From positions 1 through 25,492 of the IMG/VR virus record IMGVR_UViG_3300024518_001460: a stretch of DNA of 25,492 bases; one strand, written 5' to 3'. This DNA comes from a virus. Shown here piece by piece: positions 1 through 4,552 of the stretch. Both the position numbers and the translations under genes were made by a program. The notes under the pieces are model-generated. The model had not been told where the DNA came from. It made no database searches and worked only from the letters and a program-made list of their open reading frames with translations. Every line of letters begins with the position of its first letter. Position 1 is the first letter of the stretch.

Positions 1-4
1 TCAC

Positions 5-202
5 TCATGACGCCATCCCCAGCAGAGCAAACACCATTCCTATCAGGGCCAGCCATGCCAGAATGCCAAGGCCGATCCAGATGGCGGCGCATACCCTGAG
101 GCTCAAACGCTCGTCGTCACGCTCGAAGGTGCTGGTGGCGCCAGCATGGTGCATGTGTAGGCCGTACATGCGGCGGGTGGTGGCTTTACTTAGGCCGGCC
201 AT
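5..202 (-). CDS. Small single-pass membrane protein (65 aa)
   Basis: Last gene of the leftward operon. The first 35 residues are basic and histidine-containing (KATTRR, HMHHAG), followed by RDDERLSLR. Residues about 38-60 form one strongly hydrophobic stretch (AAIWIGLGILAWLALIGMVF) that ends almost at the C terminus, so a tail-anchored single membrane span is likely. Its ATG lies inside the end of the upstream gene with a 13-base overlap, which fits coupled translation. I do not recognise a family. Position in a small early operon next to a repressor would fit a host-takeover, superinfection-exclusion or holin-like role, but that is inference only. A second in-frame-independent stop follows at the very window edge, so the end is secure. 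Confidence 0.65.
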   Translation of the reverse strand: MAGLSKATTRRMYGLHMHHAGATSTFERDDERLSLRVCAAIWIGLGILAWLALIGMVFALLGMAS

Positions 203-444
203 GCCATTTCCTCCGCTTCGCCCCCAGCCAATTCACGCCATTCGGTGGGGCACACCAAATTGCCCGCAGGTGTCGGGAAATATTTGTCTGGCGTGAATAC
301 AGACGTGCAAAAAGTGTTGTCTGGGTGGACCATGCCGTTATGCGAATACCCTCGCGTTGCCCGAACAGGCTGGTCCATTCTCGGGTTTCTGACTTCTATT
401 ACCTTTTGGTAAGGAGCCGCCGCTATCGGTTGCCAAGCGCTCAT
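190..444 (-). CDS. DUF551-like phage protein (84 aa)
   Basis: The protein opens with the signature SAWQPIAAAPYQKVIEV, close to the WQPIETAPKD motif that starts DUF551 proteins of phages. It ends in a conserved-looking CPTEWREL segment, where DUF551 proteins usually carry a W-x-P tail. Function of DUF551 is unknown. The ATG at 444 overlaps the TGA of the preceding gene (ATGA), so the two are translationally coupled. A second, clearer DUF551 module is carried on the opposite strand at 2525-2953, so this phage has two versions of the fold. Family call is moderately sure because the middle of the protein (MDQPVRATRGYSHNGMVHPDNT) is unlike typical members. Confidence 0.65.
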   Translation of the reverse strand: MSAWQPIAAAPYQKVIEVRNPRMDQPVRATRGYSHNGMVHPDNTFCTSVFTPDKYFPTPAGNLVCPTEWRELAGGEAEEMAWPA

Positions 445-725
445 AGCGCACCTGCCCAGCGCTCTTGACGCTCGTGCTCGGCCGTCTCGCGGCGTTTTTG
501 TTCGATCTCGCGGGCAAGCTCGTTCAGATCCACAGAGCCGCTATATGGGAATGGTGTTTCCGCTTGGCATTCGTACAGCGTCTTTACGTATTCCATATCG
601 CTGCCCATAACGCCGTCGAGCAATTCAAGGGCGGCGTCGTCCGAATTGTCGTGGCACTCGGCAACCTTGTAGCCTTTAGTGCGGTGCTGGTAGATATTGA
701 CCCAGTCTTCAGTTTTGCGGGCCAT
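441..725 (-). CDS. Hypothetical phage protein (94 aa)
   Basis: Second gene of the leftward operon, four bases after the previous gene and overlapping the next by ATGA. The protein is hydrophilic and acidic. The N-terminal half (EDWVNIYQHRTKGYKVAECHDN) looks like a small beta-rich domain. The C-terminal third (ELAREIEQKRRETAEHERQERW) is a charged helix of coiled-coil type, suggesting self-association or a partner protein. I do not recognise a family and can see no catalytic motif. Coding status rests on operon packing, strand agreement with its neighbours and the tight overlaps. Confidence 0.7.
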   Translation of the reverse strand: MARKTEDWVNIYQHRTKGYKVAECHDNSDDAALELLDGVMGSDMEYVKTLYECQAETPFPYSGSVDLNELAREIEQKRRETAEHERQERWAGAL

Positions 726-729
726 GGGA

Positions 730-972
730 TCAGTCCTCTTCGGGCGCCGGCAGTGCCAGGCCGTCCAGCACGTCGGCAGTCATTTTCTCGGCAACGTCCT
801 GGCTGGCTCGCACAATGGCGTTAGCGCAGACGGATATGATCTGACGCGACGTTTCCTCGTCTAGCGGTAGGGCGACCTCGCCATACGGGCCGGTAAATTC
901 CACCTTGCCGGATAGCTGGCCTTTGTCCTTGCCCCATTCGCTGCGGCGAATGAATAGCTTTTCGAGCTGCAT
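730..972 (-). CDS. Conserved phage hypothetical protein, first gene of leftward operon (80 aa)
   Basis: The start is placed at the ATG at 972 (protein MQLEKLFIRRSEW...) rather than the TTG at 990. On the minus strand a GGAGAAAGGA Shine-Dalgarno-like stretch lies 6 bases ahead of that ATG and would be inside the gene if the TTG were used. The pattern LFIRRSEWGKDKGQLSGKVE, then a glycine/proline turn, an LPLDEE segment and a helix that ends in TADVLDG, resembles a conserved small protein found in early operons of proteobacterial phages; its role is unknown. It is the first gene after the leftward promoter, with a leader of about 35 nt. The acidic C terminus (PAPEED) has no motif. Confidence 0.8.
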   Translation of the reverse strand: MQLEKLFIRRSEWGKDKGQLSGKVEFTGPYGEVALPLDEETSRQIISVCANAIVRASQDVAEKMTADVLDGLALPAPEED

Positions 973-1013
973 GACTTGTCCTTTCTCCAATTTGCGTTTG
1001 CCGTACTCACCAT

Positions 1014-1042
1014 ATTATAGCAACCCGTTATTTAATCAATAG
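1014..1042 (-). promoter_or_regulatory. Leftward promoter with extended -10
   Basis: Read on the minus strand, a perfect TATAAT (1019-1014) is preceded by TGC, giving an extended -10 element (TGCTATAAT). The hexamer 17 bases upstream (CTATTG, 1042-1037) is a poor -35, which an extended -10 can tolerate. Transcription would start near 1007 and reach the ATG at 972 after about 35 nt. It would drive the four leftward genes. Confidence 0.65.
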
Positions 1043-1050
1043 ACAATTGA
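1036..1050. promoter_or_regulatory. Candidate operator (inverted repeat between divergent promoters)
   Basis: TCAATAGACAATTGA is an inverted repeat with 5-base perfect arms (TCAAT/ATTGA) and a 5-base centre. It overlaps the -35 of the rightward promoter and lies beside the weak -35 of the leftward one, where a Cro/CI-like protein would block both. A second short palindrome, AACCCGTT, lies at 1022-1029. Binding by the adjacent repressor is inferred. Confidence 0.45.
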
Positions 1051-1075
1051 CTTTTATTTCTGCCGCCCTTATATT
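1047..1075 (+). promoter_or_regulatory. Rightward sigma70-type promoter for the repressor gene
   Basis: TTGACT (1047-1052) and TATATT (1070-1075) are separated by exactly 17 bases, one mismatch each from consensus. The expected transcription start is about 1082, one base before the ATG at 1083, so the first gene would be read from a leaderless mRNA. Confidence 0.7.
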
Positions 1076-1082
1076 CCAAGCC

Positions 1083-1310
1083 ATGGAAAATCGCATGGAA
1101 ACTTTTCGCGACGTCATCGACGCTTGGCCACGGCAATATATGCTGGCTAAAGACGTCGGCCGCACAGCCGCAAATGTGAGTTTGTGGCGGACACGAGACA
1201 ACATTCCGCCCGCATACTGGCTGACGGTGATCGAAGCGGCCCGGAATCGGGGAATTGCTGGCATCGATTTGCCGACTTTGGCGGCCATGGCCGAGAAGGG
1301 CCGGAAATGA
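1083..1310 (+). CDS. Cro/CI-like repressor with carph-isopro-type HTH (75 aa)
   Basis: Residues 5-60 (ETFRDVIDAWPRQYMLAKDVG, then TAANVSLWRTRDNIPPAYWLTVIEAARNRG) match the short Cro-like helix-turn-helix family in which the recognition segment leads to xxW..RD.IP..YW, often labelled the carph-isopro domain. Such proteins act as phage DNA-binding switch regulators. The start is taken at the ATG at 1083. The longer reading that begins with TTG at 1047 would use the promoter -35 box as a codon, so it is rejected. The alternative ATG at 1095 also lacks a Shine-Dalgarno. The gene is divergent from the leftward operon, and its stop overlaps the ATG of a 27-aa ORF (ATGA). Confidence 0.8.
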   Translation: MENRMETFRDVIDAWPRQYMLAKDVGRTAANVSLWRTRDNIPPAYWLTVIEAARNRGIAGIDLPTLAAMAEKGRK

Positions 1311-1390
1311 CGGCGGCGTATGCCCACGCGCCGCTTAGGCGGGGCGGCTTCCTCCAATTGGCCGCCCCGCCGCTTATGAGGCCGCCATGA
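1307..1390 (+). CDS. 27-codon linker ORF between repressor and RusA genes
   Basis: This short reading frame starts at an ATG that overlaps the repressor stop (ATGA at 1307-1310) and ends at a TGA that overlaps the RusA start (ATGA at 1387-1390). It fills the whole gap without a spare base. The peptide is basic and proline/alanine rich (MTAAYAHAPLRRGG... ending LMRPP) with no recognisable domain. An 11-bp GC-rich hairpin lies inside it. The simplest reading is a translated spacer that carries ribosomes from the repressor to the resolvase gene. A functional peptide cannot be excluded. Confidence 0.4.
   Translation: MTAAYAHAPLRRGGFLQLAAPPLMRPP
1338..1371. other. GC-rich hairpin inside the 27-codon ORF
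   Basis: GGCGGGGCGGC (1338-1348) pairs perfectly with GCCGCCCCGCC (1361-1371) across a 12-base loop. There is no U-tract after it, so it is not a classical terminator. It sits 15 bases before the RusA start codon and would be melted by ribosomes reading the linker ORF, which could make RusA expression depend on upstream translation. Confidence 0.5.
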
Positions 1391-1743
1391 CCTCCTTTCT
1401 GCTACCCATGCCGCCAAGCGTTAACGCGCTGTATGCCAATGCCGGCAAGCGCGGGCGAGTAAAAACGGCCGCTTATAGAACCTGGATTGACGAATGCCAG
1501 TGGGCCGGCGGCTTTATGAAAGAACCGCCCGTGCACGTCGCCGGCCAAGTCGCGGTCTGCTACCGGATTCCCTGGCCGAAGGACAAGCGCAGGCGGGATA
1601 TAGGAAATCTCGAAAAGCCGCTGAGTGATATGCTCGTCCGCCTTGGCGCGATTGAAGACGACAGCAAGATCGTGGATCTGCACTTGGTGTATGGCCCGGC
1701 TAACGTTGAGGGCAAGGTGTTGGTGGAGATCCGGCCGGCATGA
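1387..1743 (+). CDS. rusA: RusA-family Holliday junction resolvase (118 aa)
   Basis: RusA proteins are small dimeric, magnesium-dependent nucleases that cut four-way DNA junctions during phage recombination and replication. The N-terminal PPSVNALY motif (9-16), the basic RIPWPKDKRRRD segment and the DIGNLEKPLSDMLVRLGAIEDD block (71-92) match the family, and the length is usual. Of the three acidic residues known to be essential in E. coli RusA (D70, D72, D91), the first and last correspond to D71 and D91/D92 here. The middle one is replaced by Gly (D-I-G-N-L-E-K), with Glu76 nearby. A GAGG ribosome site lies 5 bases before the ATG, and the stop overlaps the next ATG (ATGA). Confidence 0.92.
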   Translation: MTSFLLPMPPSVNALYANAGKRGRVKTAAYRTWIDECQWAGGFMKEPPVHVAGQVAVCYRIPWPKDKRRRDIGNLEKPLSDMLVRLGAIEDDSKIVDLHLVYGPANVEGKVLVEIRPA

Positions 1744-1913
1744 AAATCCTGATCACCAAAGGCGACGGGCTGAAGGGCAAGACTGCCGATGCCGAATTGG
1801 TATGGGAGGACCTGCCAGGCTGCCGCGCTGAAATGTGGGAGTTTGAGCTAACCGGAATCGGCTACCTATGGCCGAAAGATTGGGCGCGAGCCTGGGAGGA
1901 AAACGATGGCTGA
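1740..1913 (+). CDS. Hypothetical protein (57 aa)
   Basis: A 57-codon gene between rusA and the DnaA-like gene. It starts in an ATGA overlap with the RusA stop and overlaps the next gene by 8 bases. The peptide begins MKILITKGDGLKGKTADAEL and contains five tryptophans, with an acidic WEDLPG turn and a C-terminal DWARAWEE helix. This is unlike random reading in GC-rich DNA. I do not recognise a family. The tight overlaps on both sides and the absence of any other frame covering this interval support it as a real gene. Function unknown. Confidence 0.75.
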   Translation: MKILITKGDGLKGKTADAELVWEDLPGCRAEMWEFELTGIGYLWPKDWARAWEENDG

Positions 1914-2319
1914 GACATATAGATTTCCAAAGGGTGTTGAGGTTGGCTTGTCCGACACTAAAATCGCGCAGGCCGCCGAGATAGGGCGGCGGATCGCGGA
2001 ACAACGTCTTGCGCCGCTGAGGGTGAAAACCGGGATCATTCTAGCCATTGTGGAGGCGGCATTCGAGCTGCCCGACGGGGCAATTAAAAGCAAAACCCGG
2101 ACATACAAGACTGTCCGCCCACGCCAGATTGCCTATTGGCTGGCCCGCGAAACTCTAGGGTATTCATTTCCCCGCATCGCCCTTTGCCTGGATCGGCACC
2201 ACTCGTCCGTCATGCAGGGCATTAAAACATTGGAAAAACACATGGAAATCGACCGCTGTCTGCGCGAAACATGCGAGGAATTGCGCAGTGCGGTGCTCGC
2301 CTTGATAGAGGACGAATGA
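1906..2319 (+). CDS. DnaA domain IV-like DNA-binding protein (137 aa)
   Basis: The C-terminal half (about 70-112: RPRQIAYWLARETLGYS, then FPRIALCLDRHHSSVMQGIK) matches the helix-turn-helix of DnaA domain IV, whose signature in bacterial DnaA is RDHTTV followed by a basic helix. Here the signature reads RHHSSVMQGIKTLE. There is no AAA+ ATPase domain, so the protein can bind DNA but cannot form the ATP-driven initiator filament. The N-terminal 65 residues are helical with no clear motif. Such proteins occur in phage early regions and could mark the phage origin, recruit the host helicase machinery or compete with host DnaA. The first codons overlap the previous gene by 8 bases. Confidence 0.85.
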   Translation: MAETYRFPKGVEVGLSDTKIAQAAEIGRRIAEQRLAPLRVKTGIILAIVEAAFELPDGAIKSKTRTYKTVRPRQIAYWLARETLGYSFPRIALCLDRHHSSVMQGIKTLEKHMEIDRCLRETCEELRSAVLALIEDE

Positions 2320-2528
2320 TGTCGGACAAAACACCCAGAGGTGTTGATTATTGTGGCCATGACGGTGCGATTAGGATGGCGACGGCGACCCGCGAATACT
2401 GGCGCAAGGAGGGGGTGAAAATCCGCACTAAGGTTGTCCTATACGGCCAGGCCGGCTGGGGGGTGCGGTCGAATATTTCCTTTGTCGGCGTCGAAATGTT
2501 TGTCGGTGATCGGGCGGTGCTGGGATGA
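2316..2528 (+). CDS. Hypothetical protein (70 aa)
   Basis: The start is at the ATG that overlaps the stop of the DnaA-like gene (2316; a second ATG follows at once at 2319). A longer reading from 2271 would lie wholly inside the upstream gene. The peptide (MMSDKTPRGVDYCGHDG... with AIRMATATREYWRKEGVKIR in the middle and VVLYGQAGWGVRSN near the end) looks like a small alpha/beta protein. No family is recognised. It overlaps the next gene by four bases (ATGA). Being packed into the chain of coupled early genes is the main support. Confidence 0.7.
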   Translation: MMSDKTPRGVDYCGHDGAIRMATATREYWRKEGVKIRTKVVLYGQAGWGVRSNISFVGVEMFVGDRAVLG

Positions 2529-2953
2529 CAGAATTATTGAATTGTCCATTCTGTGGTGGCAAGGCCGCGCCGTACCAAGAATTTCCGCAAGAAAAGTGGG
2601 CGCGCATACTGTGCGAGTGCGGCGCTTGCGGGCCGGACGTGCGCACCGGCTATCAGGAAGTGGGATGGCAAGAAGACGCGGCACGCGAATGGAACACCCG
2701 CGTCGATCTCTGGCAGCCAATAGAGACGGCGCCAAAGGACGAGACGCTAATTTTATTTGCCATGGCGAGCGGCGTTGTTTGGCAGGGCTATTGGAAACTC
2801 GCGCGTGAATTACAAACCCCGCACGGCGCGGTTTTGGAAGAGGCCGGCTGGACACGCTTCAACTGTCTTGACCACGGGTTGGAGCCCGTCAAATGGCAGC
2901 CCATGCCAAGCCTGCCCACAGCACAGCAAGAGGGCAATAACGCCCAAGACTAA
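2525..2953 (+). CDS. Lar-like zinc-ribbon fused to DUF551 (142 aa)
   Basis: Two modules are joined. Residues 4-58 (LLNCPFCGGKA..., CECGACGPDV..., ending AAREWNTR) match the Lar restriction-alleviation family. Its CPFCGG and CxCG pairs probably bind zinc, and its AxxxWNxR tail is typical. The E. coli Rac prophage Lar protein modulates type I restriction. Residues 62-130 (LWQPIETAPKDETLILF, a WQGYW segment, then VKWQPMPSLP) match DUF551, whose role is unknown. The two are often neighbouring genes in phages, and here they are one reading frame. A plausible job is protection from host restriction, inferred from Lar only. It overlaps the preceding gene by ATGA. Confidence 0.88.
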   Translation: MTELLNCPFCGGKAAPYQEFPQEKWARILCECGACGPDVRTGYQEVGWQEDAAREWNTRVDLWQPIETAPKDETLILFAMASGVVWQGYWKLARELQTPHGAVLEEAGWTRFNCLDHGLEPVKWQPMPSLPTAQQEGNNAQD

Positions 2954-2969
2954 CCCGGAAGGAAAACAA

Positions 2970-3209
2970 ATGTCAGATCAGCCTATTGCTCGCACGTCAA
3001 AAGGCCTTGTCGATGCACTATTCGATAGCATTGATGCGCTGAACAAAAAGGAAATCGACGCTGAACATGCCCGCGCCGTGGCACTGTCCGCCAAGGCTAT
3101 TGTCGGCGTTGCTACGTTTGAACTTGGCGTTCGAAAGTTCGAGCGGGAGATTGACACCGGCCCGGCAATTATCGAGTCGCTACGGGTGGATGCGCTGCCT
3201 GCGGCATGA
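2970..3209 (+). CDS. Conserved early phage protein (79 aa)
   Basis: A strong ribosome site (GGAAGGAAAA) precedes the ATG at 2970, one of few clear ones in this region and placed after a 16-base gap, so this gene can start translation on its own. The protein is mainly helical: TSKGLVDALFDSIDALNKKE, then AEHARAVALSAKAIVGVATFEL. This pattern resembles small proteins found beside replication genes in proteobacterial prophages. Function is not known and there is no catalytic motif. A longer reading that begins at 2757 lies inside the Lar-DUF551 gene and is a shadow. The stop overlaps the next ATG. Confidence 0.78.
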   Translation: MSDQPIARTSKGLVDALFDSIDALNKKEIDAEHARAVALSAKAIVGVATFELGVRKFEREIDTGPAIIESLRVDALPAA

Positions 3210-3469
3210 AAATCTATACGCCGCTAACGGCATCGCTTGTCCCGCTTTATCCGGTCACTTGTCCGGTATGCGACGCAGCCATTGGCGCCCTCTACCGTCA
3301 CGGCCTATCACTTAGGCCACATGTGCAGGAGTGTACCAAGCGGTGCGATCAGCTTTGGAGGTTTGGTTATGGCAGGGCGCATTGGCGCGCTCTGCCGGCC
3401 GACCTGCGACAAATACAGCTAGCAGCGGGGATGTTGGATTATGAATCTAGACAAATTGGGACTTCATAG
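3206..3469 (+). CDS. Small CxxC-containing hypothetical protein (87 aa)
   Basis: The protein begins MKIYTPLTASLVPLYPVTCP and carries CPVC followed by H32, H39, C43 and C47 (RHGLSLRPHVQECTKRC). This could make a small zinc-binding knuckle. The C-terminal half (HWRALPADLRQIQLAAGML) is helical. No family is recognised. It starts in an ATGA overlap with the upstream gene and overlaps the next gene by 29 bases. The long overlap is unusual here, but both reading frames have credible protein sequence, so I keep both. Confidence 0.65.
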   Translation: MKIYTPLTASLVPLYPVTCPVCDAAIGALYRHGLSLRPHVQECTKRCDQLWRFGYGRAHWRALPADLRQIQLAAGMLDYESRQIGTS

Positions 3470-4358
3470 CCACGTCCTGCCAGCCTTGAACAGGCTGGCA
3501 GATGATGAATATGGCACTCGCAATCCGTCAGATGTGATTTACAACGCTTTATCGGCCACTGTTTTTGACTGCCGCAATATAGATATTCAGTTTATGCGTG
3601 ATACAGGTCAGGCAGCAATGGAGGAAATGGAGGCGCTAAAGCAGAAAGTTCGTCTGCCGTTTCCTGTTTGCTGGTTTGAGTTTGGCGGCGAAACCGCGGT
3701 CCTGGCCAGCGAGACGCACATCTATATACCTAATGATTTACAAGCAGATCTAGACGAACACCCAGCGGGAGACCCGGACGTAATCGTCGTTGAAATACTG
3801 GAATTTAGCGGCTGGTCCCAACCAAGCGACTATTTGGGCGATTGGGATTCAGACGGCCCGGTTGGTGATTTTTCAAACGGCTTCGACATGACCTATGATC
3901 CAAGCGGTGAACGAGAGGACGGGCCGCCGTTCTTCGAGGTTATTAATGGCGACAGTGACGACCTTCCGCTTGAAATGGGCGCGGAACATATCATCGGCGC
4001 GCTGACGCTACTCAACGAAAAGTTGGTATCCGCCATTATCGTGCCTGATCCAGCGGTACAACTAAGCCGCGCCAGAGCAAGGCGCGGGCGACTTCCGGTA
4101 TCGTCCGAGCGGAGGATCTTGCAAATCAATGCCCCAGCCATTCTGCGGGCCGTTAATCGGACGGGCGGAAGCCACGCCTCGCCCCGTCTGCACTGGCGGC
4201 GCGGCCATTGGCGAACGTATGGCAGAGGACGGGACGCCGAGCGCCAAACATGGATCAATCGCTGTTTGGCGGGCAATCCAGATATTGGAATGATCAGCAA
4301 GGATTACCGGCTTATATGGCAACTGCCAATGCTTGACCAAGCCGCCCAGGACAAGTAA
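3441..4358 (+). CDS. Conserved phage hypothetical protein (305 aa)
   Basis: Largest early protein of unknown role. The N-terminal two-thirds is acidic (many D/E, for example DYLGDWDSDGPVGDFSNGFD) and looks globular. The last 100 residues contain a conserved-looking segment, GGSHASPRLHWRRGHWRTYG then RCLAGNPDIGMISKDYRL. I recognise this as the C-terminal signature of phage proteins of proteobacteria, in which HxRRGHxR is followed by a VGNPxxGxIxxDY-like tail. The biochemical role is unknown; the basic histidine-rich block would suit nucleic-acid contact. The A/T-leaning codon use of the first half differs a little from its neighbours. The gene ends just before the only long non-coding leader in the early region. 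Confidence 0.8.
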   Translation: MNLDKLGLHSHVLPALNRLADDEYGTRNPSDVIYNALSATVFDCRNIDIQFMRDTGQAAMEEMEALKQKVRLPFPVCWFEFGGETAVLASETHIYIPNDLQADLDEHPAGDPDVIVVEILEFSGWSQPSDYLGDWDSDGPVGDFSNGFDMTYDPSGEREDGPPFFEVINGDSDDLPLEMGAEHIIGALTLLNEKLVSAIIVPDPAVQLSRARARRGRLPVSSERRILQINAPAILRAVNRTGGSHASPRLHWRRGHWRTYGRGRDAERQTWINRCLAGNPDIGMISKDYRLIWQLPMLDQAAQDK

Positions 4359-4453
4359 GATTGCAATCGTGCGCGGCGGGCTTGGTTTGATCCACCTTGC
4401 CCACCGTGATTCCCTCCGGGGGCACCCGCCCGCACGTTTTTAGAGGGAATGCT
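4359..4453 (+). promoter_or_regulatory. Structured leader with two mutually exclusive hairpins before the replication genes
   Basis: This 95-base gap holds three elements. First, a perfect 10-bp palindrome, GATTGCAATC (4359-4368). Second, a long hairpin: 4369-4380 pairs with 4425-4435 over 11 bp with one bulged C, followed by GTTTTTA, as in an intrinsic terminator. Third, ATTCCCTC (4409-4416) pairs perfectly with GAGGGAAT (4443-4450), which contains the Shine-Dalgarno of the next ORF; an inner CGGG-GGCA-CCCG hairpin (4417-4428) would stack on it. The second and third cannot both form as simple nested helices. This is the architecture of an attenuator or a translation switch; the trigger is unknown. 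Confidence 0.55.
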
Positions 4454-4552
4454 ATGTCTAAAAACCCAAGTATTTCTAAGAAAAACCGCGCCATTGTTTG
4501 CGAAAGATACGATGGGCATTGGGGGAATTATGGCGAGGTGGCGCGCCGATGA
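4454..4552 (+). CDS. 32-aa leader ORF coupled to the replication gene
   Basis: ATG at 4454 with GAGGGA 6 bases upstream, and a TGA at 4550-4552 that overlaps the start of the DUF1376 gene (ATGA). The peptide begins MSKNPSISKKNRAIVC and continues ERYDGHWGNYGEVARR. It is basic and has no known domain. Because its ribosome site is one arm of the 4409-4416/4443-4450 helix, translation of this short ORF, and through it of the replication protein, could be switched by the leader RNA. Either a true small protein or a coupling leader peptide is possible. Confidence 0.6.
   Translation: MSKNPSISKKNRAIVCERYDGHWGNYGEVARR

Noticed and set aside
1338-1371. Intrinsic terminator after the repressor gene
   Set aside because: The hairpin is strong but no U-tract follows and the genes on both sides overlap by ATGA, so termination here is unlikely.
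4498-4548. N-terminal extension of the DUF1376 protein from TTG at 4498
   Set aside because: The extension overlaps the 32-aa ORF in another frame, has no ribosome site, and the conserved domain begins at the ATG at 4549.
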